A stretch of DNA of 64,000 nucleotides from Pseudobutyrivibrio xylanivorans (GCF_008935055.1 NZ_CP043028.1:2138501-2202500), one strand, 5' to 3'; shown: positions 8,240 to 17,460, counted from the stretch's first letter. Program-made: numbers and translations. Notes: generated by a model not told the origin, from the letters alone.

Positions 8240-10318
8240 ATGGAAAAAAAGGACATAGTTTTTGGCTTAGATATTGGAACCCGCAATGTTATCGGTACAG
8301 TTGGATACCTTGATGGCAATGAGTTTCATGTTATGGCGCAGACTCTGAGAGAGCACGACACACGCGCCATGCTAGATGGACAAATTCACGACATCGGTCG
8401 TGTTGGCGCGACCTGCGAAGAGGTAAAGCTGGAGCTCGAAAAGCTGACAGGCCTTACGCTTACAGAGGTTTGCATAGCTGCCGCTGGTCGTGTGCTTCGT
8501 ACAGTTACCACTCATGTGGAGCTTGAATATCCTGAGGAGACAGTTGTTACCGGAGAGGATTTGCATACCCTTGATATGATGGGTATCGAACAGGCTGGCA
8601 AGGAAATCAAAGGCGACGAGGACAAGAAATACAAGTTTTTCTGCGTTGGATACTCCACAGTTAAGTATTACCTGAATGGAGATGTTTTCCAGTCTCTTGA
8701 GGACCACAAGGCTGATGTGATAGGAGAGGATATCATTGTTACCTTCCTCCCAGAGGATGTTGTTGATGGCCTATACGCAGCTGTTGGTAAGGCTGGTCTT
8801 ACAGTTGCCAACCTTACATTGGAGCCTATCGCAGCTATCAACGTTGCCATTCCTCAGAATTTCAGAATGCTGAACATCGCCCTTATCGACGTGGGCGCAG
8901 GCACTTCGGATATCTGTGTTACAAGAGATGGCAGTATCATCGCCTATGGTATGATTCCTATGGCCGGTGATGAGCTTACAGAGGTGTTGGTTCACGAGTA
9001 TCTTGTTGACTTCGCAACTGCAGAGCATATCAAGCGTTCTTCAACTGAGGGCGGCGACATCACCTACGAAGATATTATGGGAATCAGCCATACAATCAAG
9101 TCCGAGGAGGTTTGGAAACTCACAGACCCAATTATGGAGAAAATCGCAAGTGAGGTTTCTTCAAAGATTAAAGAGCTCAACGGCGACAAGTCAGTATCTG
9201 CTGCTTTTGTTGTTGGTGGTGGCGGAAAGATTCATGGCTTTACAGAGGCTCTCGCAAAGGATTTAAAGATTGTTGAGGAGCGTGTTGCACTTCGTGGCGA
9301 GGAAGTCATGAAGAATATCACCTTCGAACAGGAGGACATTAAGAAGGATTCACTTCTTGTTACTCCAATCGGTATCTGCTTGAATTATTATGAGACAAAG
9401 AACAACTTCATCATGATTCACTTCAATGGCGAGATGATGAAGCTTTACGATAATGGTCAGCTGACAATTGTTGATGCTGCTATGCAGGCAGGCTTTTCTG
9501 CTGATCAGTTATTCCCACGTCGTGGACGTGAGGTTAATTTCACTGTCAATGGCGTTGCCAGAATGCTTCGTGGAACAGAGGGTGAGTCTGCAATCGTCAC
9601 CATGAATGGTAAGCAGGTGGGAATCAATACTCCACTTGAGTTCAACTGTGATGTTGAGCTTACACCTTCTACTGTTGGTGCTGGCGGCACTGGCACAATC
9701 GCTGATTTGGCAGAGTTTACAACAGAGTATATTTACTTCACTGTCTGTGGACATCGTGTAAAGTGTCCTAAGTTCGTGGAGGTTAATGGCTCTCTTGAGC
9801 TTCCATCATACACAGTTAAGGAAGGGGATGTTATTGAGACTCGCCCATTCTATACAGTTGGACAGCTGGCAGAGTTTATGGATGTGACTATCGATGACAG
9901 ATACGAAATCCTTGTAAATAACCGCCCATCCAGCCGTGATTCTCTTGTGTATGAGAATTTCGTTATTGATTGGACAACTACTTCACCAGTGGCTTACGCT
10001 GGTGATTATGTAGTGGATGATGAAGAGGGACTTCCAGAGAATTATGTCCCTGTTCCAAATGTTCCAGAGACAGTTTCCGATGTTCATACGCGCATGAAGA
10101 TCGATTCTGTGGACATGCCTATCACCATCAATGGAAAGAAGATGACCCTCTCAGGAAAGAAGGATTACATCTTTGTTGATGTTTACAATTTGATTAATTT
10201 CGATCCTAGCGAGAGCAACGGACGTCCACTTATCATCAAGATAAATGGCGAAAAGTGTGGTTACTCCGACGAACTCCACGACAATGATGAAGTGGAAGTT
10301 TATTGGCAGGAAGCGTAA
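8240..10318 (+). CDS. FtsA-like actin-fold ATPase, extended C-terminus
   Basis: A 692-residue member of the FtsA/PilM actin-like superfamily. ATP-binding motifs are in order: phosphate-1 GLDIGTRNVIGT (about 10-21), phosphate-2 ALIDVGAGTSDIC (about 215-227) and adenosine VVGGGGKIHGF (about 320-330). Classical FtsA is about 420 residues; here roughly 280 more follow, including segments resembling small beta-grasp-like repeats (VTMNGKQVGINTPLEF, ILVNNRPSS, ITINGKKMTLSGKKDY, IIKINGEKCGYSDE). No C-terminal amphipathic membrane helix is evident. A role in cell division or envelope assembly is likely by family, but the exact job is unknown. An AAAGGGG site precedes the ATG. Confidence 0.85.
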   Translation: MEKKDIVFGLDIGTRNVIGTVGYLDGNEFHVMAQTLREHDTRAMLDGQIHDIGRVGATCEEVKLELEKLTGLTLTEVCIAAAGRVLRTVTTHVELEYPEETVVTGEDLHTLDMMGIEQAGKEIKGDEDKKYKFFCVGYSTVKYYLNGDVFQSLEDHKADVIGEDIIVTFLPEDVVDGLYAAVGKAGLTVANLTLEPIAAINVAIPQNFRMLNIALIDVGAGTSDICVTRDGSIIAYGMIPMAGDELTEVLVHEYLVDFATAEHIKRSSTEGGDITYEDIMGISHTIKSEEVWKLTDPIMEKIASEVSSKIKELNGDKSVSAAFVVGGGGKIHGFTEALAKDLKIVEERVALRGEEVMKNITFEQEDIKKDSLLVTPIGICLNYYETKNNFIMIHFNGEMMKLYDNGQLTIVDAAMQAGFSADQLFPRRGREVNFTVNGVARMLRGTEGESAIVTMNGKQVGINTPLEFNCDVELTPSTVGAGGTGTIADLAEFTTEYIYFTVCGHRVKCPKFVEVNGSLELPSYTVKEGDVIETRPFYTVGQLAEFMDVTIDDRYEILVNNRPSSRDSLVYENFVIDWTTTSPVAYAGDYVVDDEEGLPENYVPVPNVPETVSDVHTRMKIDSVDMPITINGKKMTLSGKKDYIFVDVYNLINFDPSESNGRPLIIKINGEKCGYSDELHDNDEVEVYWQEA

Positions 10319-10339
10319 TCGTAAGCGTAAATTATTAAA

Positions 10340-10434
10340 AAATCTTCAGTAGCGAACAAGCTCTCGGTGTTGCTGCAGGGAACATTCCAGTGACCGAAAG
10401 CAATACTGAGGCTTGTGGGCGTAACTGAAGATTT
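10340..10434 (+). ncRNA. structured intergenic element A (GGAACATTCC/GTAAC family)
   Basis: A nested hairpin between the FtsA-like and MBL genes. The outer stem is AAATCTTCAGT (10340-10350) with ACTGAAGATTT (10424-10434), perfect over 11 bp. The inner stem is ACAAGC..GGTGTTGCT with AGCAATACTGAGGCTTGT. The apex holds GGAACATTCC followed by GTGAC. The same architecture, with compensating base changes, recurs at 11308-11394 and in expanded form at 41034-41180. No protein motif is encoded. RNA function is inferred from conserved pairing only. Confidence 0.5.
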
Positions 10435-10463
10435 ACTAATGTTTTAAGGAAGATTTTTTTGTA

Positions 10464-11264
10464 ATGGATTTTTTTAGTATTGCAAGTGGTAGCAGCGGCA
10501 ACTGCATCTGCGTAGGCGATGACACCACGCATGTTATGATTGATGCAGGTATTTCAGGAAAGCGCATAGAGGCGGGGATGAACAAATATGATTACACCAC
10601 CGCAGATATGGCAGGACTTCTGGTGACTCACGAGCATTCAGATCATGTATCTGGACTTGGAGTTATTTCTAGAAAGTATCACATCCCAATTTACGGAACC
10701 GCAGCTACCATCAGAGCGATACGTTCTATGAAAAGCCTCGGTGCTATCGATGATACACTTTTTCATGTTATCAAGCCTGATGAGGATTTCTCTATTGGTA
10801 GTCTAAATATTCACCCATTTCGTATTAGCCATGATGCGGCAGACCCAGTTGCATATCGTATTGAAAATGCCAAATATAAGGTTGCAGTCTGCACTGACTT
10901 AGGTTATTATGATGGCTATATTGTGGAAAATTTAACAGGCTTGGATGCCATGCTTTTAGAGGCGAACCACGATATCCACATGCTGGAGGTTGGTTCATAT
11001 CCATACCCTCTTAAGCAGCGTATTCTTGGCGACCATGGACATCTTTCAAATGAGGCCAGCGGCAAGCTGCTAAGCAAGGTTCTCAATGATGATATTAAGC
11101 ACGTCTTTTTAGGACACTTGTCTCATGAGAACAACTACCCAGACCTGGCCTATGAAACAGTTCGCCTGGAGGTCACAATGGACGAAAACACTCCATACAA
11201 TGCGAGTGATTTCAATATAACTGTCGCGTCGCGTAGTGACGTGTCAGAACGTGTCGTATTATAA
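10464..11264 (+). CDS. MBL-fold metallohydrolase, YycJ/WalJ type
   Basis: A 266-residue metallo-beta-lactamase-fold hydrolase. The metal motif THEHSDHVSGLG is at about residues 54-65, a later ligand Asp lies in CTDLGYY, and the C-terminal GHLSHENN supplies the last His. The start MDFFSIASGSSGNCICVGDD is typical of the YycJ/WalJ family, which in Bacillus accompanies the WalRK cell-wall regulon and has been proposed to act as a 5'-3' exonuclease. Here walRK is not adjacent. An AAGGAAGA site lies upstream, with the T-rich spacer following element A. Confidence 0.88.
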   Translation: MDFFSIASGSSGNCICVGDDTTHVMIDAGISGKRIEAGMNKYDYTTADMAGLLVTHEHSDHVSGLGVISRKYHIPIYGTAATIRAIRSMKSLGAIDDTLFHVIKPDEDFSIGSLNIHPFRISHDAADPVAYRIENAKYKVAVCTDLGYYDGYIVENLTGLDAMLLEANHDIHMLEVGSYPYPLKQRILGDHGHLSNEASGKLLSKVLNDDIKHVFLGHLSHENNYPDLAYETVRLEVTMDENTPYNASDFNITVASRSDVSERVVL

Positions 11265-11307
11265 ATGGATATTTATTTAATGAGCAGGTAGGCTTATAGG
11301 AAAACTA

Positions 11308-11394
11308 GTCTGTAGCTATCTAGCTCTTGATATTGCTGAAAGGAACATTCCAAAGTGACTGTAAGCAATATCAAGGCTTGATAGCATAACAGAC
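11308..11394 (+). ncRNA. structured intergenic element B
   Basis: Second copy of the family seen at 10340. The outer stem is GTCTGT/ACAGAC (11308-11313 and 11389-11394), with a middle helix CTATC..AGC/GCT..GATAG and inner helix CTTGATATTGCT/AGCAATATCAAG. The apex GGAACATTCC then GTGAC is the same as in element A. Many stem bases differ between A and B but remain paired. It is followed by GTAGCCGTAACCAGCGG (11411-11427), like the fragment before polA. Confidence 0.5.
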
Positions 11395-11447
11395 GAAAGG
11401 TTTTTGTTTGTAGCCGTAACCAGCGGGTTAGGAAAAGGAGAATTCTT

Positions 11448-11723
11448 ATGGAAAACAAAGTTATTATTACCGTTGTAGGAAAAGATACTGTTGGTATCAT
11501 TGCTCGAATCTGCACTTATTTAGCAGGCAGCGGAGTGAATGTCTTAGATATTACACAGACTATAGTTCAAGGATTCTTCAATATGATGATGATTGTAGAC
11601 ATTAATGCCGCTACAAAGTCTTTTGATGATGTGCAGAAGGATCTTGAAGTTCTCGGCGAAGAAATTGGAGTTCAGATTAAGGCACAAAAAGAAGATATTT
11701 TCAACGCTATGCACAGACTCTAG
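11448..11723 (+). CDS. ACT-domain protein (UPF0237 type)
   Basis: A 91-residue protein that is a single ACT fold: KVIITVVGKDTVGIIARICTY at residues 4-24 with the paired strand VLDITQTIVQGFFNMMMIVD. ACT domains bind small ligands, often amino acids. In many Firmicutes this gene sits directly before the UPF0210/DUF711 gene, as here (9-base gap), so both belong to one unit whose biochemical role is not established. An AGGAG site precedes the ATG. Confidence 0.92.
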   Translation: MENKVIITVVGKDTVGIIARICTYLAGSGVNVLDITQTIVQGFFNMMMIVDINAATKSFDDVQKDLEVLGEEIGVQIKAQKEDIFNAMHRL

Positions 11724-11732
11724 GAGGCACTC

Positions 11733-13097
11733 ATGGTAAATTTACAGGAAGTATTAGAAACAAACAAAATGGTGGAGGAGCAGACTCTTGATGTCCGCAC
11801 AATCACCATCGGCATCAGCCTTCTTGAGTGCATCGATGCAGATTTAAAGTTAGTTAATGAAAAGGTTTATAATAGAATCACAACTGTTGCTAAGGATTTG
11901 GATAAGGTGGCAAAGGAAATTGAGAGAGATTACGGCATCCCAATTGTAAACCGCCGTATTTCTGTTACACCTATTGCACTTATTGGTGCAGCAGCTTGCA
12001 AGTGCCCAGCTGATTTCGTATCATTGGCACACACATTAGATAAGGCAGCAGAGGATGTCGGAGCGAACCTCATCGGTGGATATTCAGCTCTCGTTTCAAA
12101 GGGAATGACCACAGCAGATGAGATGCTTATTCGTTCAATTCCACAGGCTCTTTGCGAGACACAGAGAGTATGTAGTTCAGTGAATTTGGCTTCCACAAAA
12201 ACTGGTATTAATATGGATGCTGTTCGCCTCATGGGAGATATTCTTCTTCAGGTGGCAGACCGTTCAAAGGATAGAGATTCAGTTGATTGTATGAAGCTTG
12301 TTGTATTCTGCAACGCTCCAGATGACAACCCATTCATGGCAGGTGCTTTCCACGGTGTTACTGAGGCAGACGCTATTATCAACGTAGGTGTTTCTGGACC
12401 AGGTGTTGTAAAGAAGGCTCTTGAGCAGGTGCGTGGAGAGAGCTTCGAGATTCTCTGCGAGACCATCAAGAAGACAGCCTTCAAGGTTACACGTGTTGGT
12501 CAGCTTGTTGCACAGGAAGCATCAAAGCGTCTTGGTATTCCATTTGGAATCATCGACCTATCACTTGCCCCAACTCCAGCAATTGGCGATTCAGTTGCCG
12601 ATATTCTTTGTGAAATTGGACTTGAGTATGCAGGCGCACCAGGTACTACAGCCGCTCTTGCGATGCTCAATGACCAGGTTAAGAAGGGCGGCGTAATGGC
12701 AAGCTCTTATGTAGGTGGTCTTTCAGGTGCTTTCATCCCTGTATCTGAGGATCAGGGAATGATTAATTCTGTTGAGGCAGGAGCAATCACACTTGAGAAG
12801 CTTGAGGCTATGACTTGCGTATGTTCCGTAGGTCTCGATATGATTGCCATCCCTGGTGATACGCCAGCCACAACCATCGCAGGAATGATTGCCGATGAAA
12901 TGGCTCTTGGTATGGTAAACCAGAAGACAACAGCTGCTCGTCTTATTCCAGTCATTGGAAAGGGCGTTGGCGACACCGTAGAGTTTGGTGGATTATTCGG
13001 TTATGCACCAATTATGCCTGTGAATAAGTTCTCTTGCGCAGACTTCGTAAACCGCAAAGGACGTATTCCAGCACCAATCCACTCATTTAAAAACTAA
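11733..13097 (+). CDS. UPF0210/DUF711 (PFL-like) family protein
   Basis: A 454-residue cytoplasmic protein of the DUF711 family, full length for the family. Recognisable stretches are [51 protein letters not shown] and [20 protein letters not shown]. Members have been annotated as related to pyruvate formate-lyase folds, but a reaction is not known. It follows the ACT gene with its own AGGAGG site overlapping that gene's stop, and is closed by a strong terminator at 13110. Confidence 0.92.
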   Translation: MVNLQEVLETNKMVEEQTLDVRTITIGISLLECIDADLKLVNEKVYNRITTVAKDLDKVAKEIERDYGIPIVNRRISVTPIALIGAAACKCPADFVSLAHTLDKAAEDVGANLIGGYSALVSKGMTTADEMLIRSIPQALCETQRVCSSVNLASTKTGINMDAVRLMGDILLQVADRSKDRDSVDCMKLVVFCNAPDDNPFMAGAFHGVTEADAIINVGVSGPGVVKKALEQVRGESFEILCETIKKTAFKVTRVGQLVAQEASKRLGIPFGIIDLSLAPTPAIGDSVADILCEIGLEYAGAPGTTAALAMLNDQVKKGGVMASSYVGGLSGAFIPVSEDQGMINSVEAGAITLEKLEAMTCVCSVGLDMIAIPGDTPATTIAGMIADEMALGMVNQKTTAARLIPVIGKGVGDTVEFGGLFGYAPIMPVNKFSCADFVNRKGRIPAPIHSFKN

Positions 13098-13109
13098 TAA
13101 AATTCCCGC

Positions 13110-13141
13110 GGCCCCTGATATATTTCAGGGGCCTTTTTTTT
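13110..13141 (+). terminator. intrinsic terminator after the DUF711 gene
   Basis: GGCCCCTGA and TCAGGGGCC make a perfect 9-bp GC-rich stem, followed by eight T residues, directly after the stop codon at 13095-13097. Confidence 0.92.
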
Positions 13142-13147
13142 GCCCTG

Positions 13148-13810
13148 TAATAATGTCTAGCACCCGAGACCCACGCCTAGTGCCACGCTATCCCCTGGGC
13201 CCCAACCTGTCGCCAGCCACCCATCCCATTCTCCTGCACAATCGCCAAATGTTGATTTTCTAAAAGCTGCATGTCGCTTTCTTTATTGGTGGGTGTTCTT
13301 CTCATTCTTTGCACTTCTGCTGCCACAGTATGCTTCTACACAGACACACATTACCTTTAGAATAGCCTTCCAAAGCAAGTTTAGGAATAATTGTGCGATT
13401 TTGGAATGAGCTTAGTAAAATCTTAAAGCAGGTTTTGCAGTATTTAAGTATGGGCTGCCACGGACGGCAGCCCAAGGCTGATAGTGAAACGGACTGAACT
13501 TGAAGCCGGTACTTAAATCTACAAAACCTGCTTTTGATTTTACTTAGCAAATGGAGTATGAGCACAATTATCCTAAACCTTGTTTGGAAAAGCTATTTGA
13601 ATACTACAAGTGTCTGTGTAGAAGCATACAGTGGCGTTGAAGTGCAAAATCAATAGAAGAACACCCATGTAAAGCTCCATTAGCAGCTTAAGAAAATCTA
13701 ACATTTGGCTCAAATGCTACATGAGAACTGGGATGGGTGGTTGGCGGAGGGCTGGGGCCCAGGGTTTGATATTGGGAAGGCGTGGGTTGGGAGGCTTGAT
13801 ACTATAAAAT
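13148..13810 (+). repeat. large palindromic element, full copy (copy 2)
   Basis: This 660-base gene-free stretch is an imperfect inverted repeat. The outer arms pair around TGGGGCCCAGG-like cores, with GGGATGGGT on the right and ACCCATCCC on the left. The inner arms carry shared blocks on both sides: GGGTGTTCTTCT, TTTGCACTT/AAGTGCAAA, ACACAGACAC/GTGTCTGTGT, AATAATTGTG/CACAATTAT and AAGCAGGTTTTG/CAAAACCTGCTT. The centre is a hairpin at 13452-13473 (GGGCTGCC stem, ACGGAC loop). The left arm has ATTCTTTGCACTT and the right arm, read inverted, TTGATTTTGCACTT. That difference gives the element a direction. Whether it acts as DNA cruciform or as a long RNA hairpin is unknown. Confidence 0.75.
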
Positions 13811-13815
13811 GGGCA

Positions 13816-13850
13816 GAAAAAACGGCCCCACACCGTGTGGTGTAGAGCCG
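13816..13850 (-). terminator. terminator of the alanine symporter gene
   Basis: Read on the minus strand, CGGCTCTACACCACACGGTG pairs back through TGTGGGGCCG and is followed by six T residues (A run at 13817-13822 on +). It lies just past the stop of the symporter gene and touches the right end of palindromic copy 2. Confidence 0.8.
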
Positions 13851-13863
13851 CGGGATGTTTGTA

Positions 13864-15396
13864 TTATTTTGATGCTTTTTCGTCCCAGACTGGTACGTCG
13901 ATGCCGACCACGTCGGAGGTGAAGGCTGTGCCGTCTTCACGCTCAAAGTGCTCCTGGGCTTTCTTTACGTATTTGAAGCCGACGTAGAGCAGTGGAATGT
14001 TGCAGTAGGCAATGAGGATGTTTGCAAAATCTGAAAGATCCCAAAGTGCGCCCAAATCCATACCAACGATTGAAGTAAGCATACCGAAGCAGATAACTGC
14101 AATATCGATTATACGAATTACGTTGATGAAGATTTTGCTGCGGCTAATTCTGTTTGCGCAGATTTCTGAGAATGACATAAAGCCAAGTAAGCAGGTAAAT
14201 GCAAACAAGCCAAAGCAAAGCGAAACAAGTAGTGTAACTACGCTGTTGAAGGCTGTGCCAGGAGTGAGCTCTTCAACAGAGGCGAGATACTTTGGAAGCT
14301 TTCCAAGCTCGAACCATACATCGCCTGCATCTGTGAGCCATACGCGACCCATGATAACAACGAAGCCTGTAAGTGTACAGATAACGATTGTATCAAGGAA
14401 TACGCCGATGGCCTGAACACAACCCTGATCACAAGGATGTGCAGCATCTGAAGCAGCGGCTGGCATTGTGATGGTACCTTGACCAGCTTCATTAGACATA
14501 AGTCCACGCTTAACACCCTGCATCAATGCGATTCCGAAGGCTCCGCCGAAAACAGCTTCAGGCTTGAAGGCCTCTGTGAATACAGCATAGAAGAACCAAG
14601 GAATTCTTGTAAAGTTGATTAGAATAAGAATGATAACTGTAAGTACATAAACGATTGCCATGATAGGAACAAGCACGTCGGTGACCTTTGCAATCTTTCT
14701 TGTTCCGCCAAAGGAAACAGCGCAGGTTGCGATGATGACGATTACAAATCCAATCCAGTAGATTGCGTGGGTGGTTGGAAGCTCTGTTCCACTGATGATG
14801 CTTGCAATCTGTCCCATTGCAGAAACTGTGTTGAAGCCCTGAGCTGGGAAGCAAAGGATTGCGTAAATGATGTACATGAGTGAAAGAATTACACCGACAA
14901 TTGCTGAATTCTTAAGAAGCTTTCTGCCATAGAAGGCCATACCACCGATATATTCATCATCCTTTTTCTCTTTGAAAATCTGAGAAAGTGTAGACTCTAC
15001 AAAGGCTGTGGCCATTCCGAAAAACGCTGAAATCCACATCCAAAGAAGTGCACCAGGTCCGCCAACAGAGACGGCTCCAGTTACGCCAAGGATGTTTCCA
15101 GGGCCTACGCGCATGGCAGTGGAAAGGAAGAATGAAGCCAGTGGCGAGATACCTGTCTTCGCCTTGCTGTTTTTCAAAACCTCTATGCCATGTTTGAACT
15201 TTCTAATCTGTATGAAACGTAGTCTGATGGTGAAATAAATACCAGAACCAATAAGAAGAATAATAGCCAAAGTGAAATTTCCCAGAATAGGGATGTTGGC
15301 GTACCATTCAAAGTTTGTTGGAAAATCCCAAAATAAATCTGAGATTACCTGAATTTTACCGCAGACAGCGGTAATGAACGCTAATAATCCATCCAT
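13864..15396 (-). CDS. sodium:alanine symporter (AGCS family)
   Basis: A 510-residue polytopic membrane protein that imports alanine or glycine with Na+. It shows the AGCS signatures: RVGPGNILGVTGAVSVGGPG near residue 92, the run around GALLWMWISAFFGMATAFVE, and RGLMSNEAGQGTITMPAAA near 300. Around 10-11 hydrophobic segments are visible. The ATG at 15396 has an AGGGAGGA site upstream. It is a single-gene unit with its own terminator; the 192-base upstream gap is AT-rich and shows no riboswitch that I can recognise. Confidence 0.93.
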   Translation of the reverse strand: MDGLLAFITAVCGKIQVISDLFWDFPTNFEWYANIPILGNFTLAIILLIGSGIYFTIRLRFIQIRKFKHGIEVLKNSKAKTGISPLASFFLSTAMRVGPGNILGVTGAVSVGGPGALLWMWISAFFGMATAFVESTLSQIFKEKKDDEYIGGMAFYGRKLLKNSAIVGVILSLMYIIYAILCFPAQGFNTVSAMGQIASIISGTELPTTHAIYWIGFVIVIIATCAVSFGGTRKIAKVTDVLVPIMAIVYVLTVIILILINFTRIPWFFYAVFTEAFKPEAVFGGAFGIALMQGVKRGLMSNEAGQGTITMPAAASDAAHPCDQGCVQAIGVFLDTIVICTLTGFVVIMGRVWLTDAGDVWFELGKLPKYLASVEELTPGTAFNSVVTLLVSLCFGLFAFTCLLGFMSFSEICANRISRSKIFINVIRIIDIAVICFGMLTSIVGMDLGALWDLSDFANILIAYCNIPLLYVGFKYVKKAQEHFEREDGTAFTSDVVGIDVPVWDEKASK

Positions 15397-15588
15397 ATCA
15401 AAATCCTCCCTTCTGATAAAAAGATTATAATTAAACTATACCAAAGGCAACCACTAAATAATAGGAAATAATAGATTTTTTAAAAAATCTGTGAATAAAT
15501 GGTATAAGAATGATAAATAGAGTAAAATCTAATTTAAGCTATTTAGTTAACGTATTATTTTTGAGTATCCATTGAAAGGAGAAAATGT

Positions 15589-16284
15589 ATGTGGACAATT
15601 GGTGAAATTAAAAATCAAGGTAAAGTTGCCTTTAGGGCAAATTATTGGCGCTGCGTGTTGGTGGCATTTATCTTGTCAATTCTTACAGCAGGTTCTGCAA
15701 GTTCTTCTGCAAACAATAATTCAGGCGATACATCATCAGTAACAAATGCATTTGAGGCTTTGACAGCTCCTGAGCAGTTGGCTTTGGGCGGTTTATTCCT
15801 TGGAGTATTCAGTGTAGCATTTATAATCGGTATTCTTATTCATATTTTCCTTCGCAATCCACTTCAGGTTGGTTGCTATCGTTTCTTCAAAGCAAATGTA
15901 CAGCAGCCTGGTGCTGAGCTTGGAATACTTAAAGAGGGCTTCAGTGATTTCGGTCATATTTTTGTTACCCTTTTGTTAAGAGACATTTTCCTTTTCCTTT
16001 GGTTCTGCCTGTTTTTGATTCCAGGAATTATCAAATGCTATTCTTATAGAATGGTGCCATATATTATCAAGGATAATCCTGAGCTTTCAGCAACAGAGGT
16101 TATTACAAAGTCTCGCGAGATGATGAACGGAAATAAGTGGAGAGCATTCCTTCTTGATCTTTCATTTATCGGATGGATTATACTTGGTGTTATCACAGTA
16201 GGACTTGTATATGTTCTTTGGACAGCCCCATATATGTCAAGCACTGATGCAGCTTTGTATCTTGAGCTCTCAAAGGAGCAGTAG
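15589..16284 (+). CDS. DUF975 family membrane protein
   Basis: A 231-residue integral membrane protein of the DUF975 family, beginning MWTIGEIKNQGKVAFRANYW as is typical. Hydrophobic segments occur at about 21-38, 70-95, 125-150 and 190-210, with the family stretch IPGIIKCYSYRMVPYI in the middle. No enzymatic motif is seen, and function is unknown. It has an AAAGGAG site and is transcribed alone, ending at a bidirectional terminator shared with the convergent LysR gene. Confidence 0.88.
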   Translation: MWTIGEIKNQGKVAFRANYWRCVLVAFILSILTAGSASSSANNNSGDTSSVTNAFEALTAPEQLALGGLFLGVFSVAFIIGILIHIFLRNPLQVGCYRFFKANVQQPGAELGILKEGFSDFGHIFVTLLLRDIFLFLWFCLFLIPGIIKCYSYRMVPYIIKDNPELSATEVITKSREMMNGNKWRAFLLDLSFIGWIILGVITVGLVYVLWTAPYMSSTDAALYLELSKEQ

Positions 16285-16311
16285 AAATTATTTTCAAGTG
16301 ATGAATAAAAG

Positions 16312-16346
16312 AATGGACTCTCATTTTTTGAGAGTCCATTTTTAGT
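16312..16346. terminator. bidirectional terminator between DUF975 and LysR genes
   Basis: AATGGACTCTC and GAGAGTCCATT form an 11-bp stem with T tracts on both strands. It sits between the convergent genes ending at 16284 and 16347. Confidence 0.88.
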
Positions 16347-17318
16347 TTAATTCAATCTGTTGAGAGCAAGCTCAGCAGTGATGAACTGTCTGAAGGCAGC
16401 TGCTGCGGCAGACTCAGGCTTTGTCTTGTTTTGATAAAGGTTGATGTTTCGACAAATGCTAGGGTTATCAAGCTTTAGCATCTTTGCCTGAGTGAAGCCA
16501 CCAAGGCCAGGGGCATCCTTTGGAATCAGGGCAACGCACTCACTCTTTGAAATCATTTCAAGAACGATGCTGTAGTGGGTGGTTTCCAGACGGCATTTTG
16601 GTGTGAAATTATATATCTGGCAGAAATCCAAAATTCTCGAGCGGTGTGAGTGTTCAGCTGTAGGCAGGATGAATGGCAAATCAGCAGCTTCGCCGAGAGA
16701 AACTACATCCTTTGAAGCGATTTTCATATCCTTATTCACTACCAGAGAATATGGCTCGTTCATGATGTTGGTCAGGAAGCTGAAGGAATCGTTGATGTCT
16801 CTGTTGTTTGTATCGTCAAAGTTTTCAGCCAGAAGATGATTTCTGTTTCCAACATATCCGTCTGCAAAATTGGCCTCAAAATCGCTTGAGGTGGCTCGGA
16901 TGGCGAAGTCACAATCGTTCCAGTCCACGTAGTTGTCATAGGCATAGGATGTCTTTTCACAGAGAAGAATCTTTGGATAAAGCAACGAAAACTCGGAGAT
17001 GAGCTTCGCTACATAGATACTTTCCACGCAGGTGACAAGAGAGAGTGAGCCTTCGGTGTCAGAATTGGTCTTGGCGGAAAGTTGGATTCTTCCAAGCTGG
17101 GTGAGAAATTGGTCGCAGGACTCATAGAAAGCGTGTCCTGCTTTGCTCAAAACCATGGAGCGGCCGATTCGGTCGAAAAGCCTCATATCCAGTTCATCCT
17201 CCATGGATTTTATGATTCGACTCAGGGCAGGCTGAGAAACATGAAGCTCCTCAGCAGCCTTTGTCATATTGCCAACCTCGGCAATTTTTCTAAAGTAATC
17301 TATTTGTGTAGTGTTCAT
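16347..17318 (-). CDS. LysR-family transcriptional regulator
   Basis: A 323-residue regulator. The N-terminal winged helix-turn-helix is MTKAAEELHVSQPALSRIIK at residues 18-37. The rest is the two-lobed effector-binding domain (about 90-310). It is transcribed divergently from the alpha/beta-hydrolase and GntP-type permease genes across a 263-base gap holding a candidate operator at 17461-17476. LysR proteins commonly control the divergent neighbour in response to a pathway metabolite, so it probably activates that pair; the inducer is unknown. Confidence 0.92.
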   Translation of the reverse strand: MNTTQIDYFRKIAEVGNMTKAAEELHVSQPALSRIIKSMEDELDMRLFDRIGRSMVLSKAGHAFYESCDQFLTQLGRIQLSAKTNSDTEGSLSLVTCVESIYVAKLISEFSLLYPKILLCEKTSYAYDNYVDWNDCDFAIRATSSDFEANFADGYVGNRNHLLAENFDDTNNRDINDSFSFLTNIMNEPYSLVVNKDMKIASKDVVSLGEAADLPFILPTAEHSHRSRILDFCQIYNFTPKCRLETTHYSIVLEMISKSECVALIPKDAPGLGGFTQAKMLKLDNPSICRNINLYQNKTKPESAAAAAFRQFITAELALNRLN

Positions 17319-17460
17319 CTATTTCTCCTATAGCTTTGAATTTCTGCCTTAAAGTCCCTGATTTGCAGACAGGCAATCCTTTGGAAATGATAATGTTACT
17401 AATTTCTTTGTCTTTATTTTATCAAATATTACCGAAAAAGCTATCAGAAGATAATACTCA

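Noticed and set aside
10319..11447. Riboswitch or T-box for elements A and B
   Set aside because: No T-box, glycine, lysine or SAM consensus is visible, and the same element precedes unrelated genes.
13302..13946. Reverse-strand frames within palindromic copy 2
   Set aside because: They read through mirrored repeat blocks, lack ribosome sites and resemble no protein; the stretch is non-coding.
14012..14416. 134-residue + strand frame inside the symporter gene
   Set aside because: Antisense shadow of a clearly recognised membrane protein, without ribosome site or family features.
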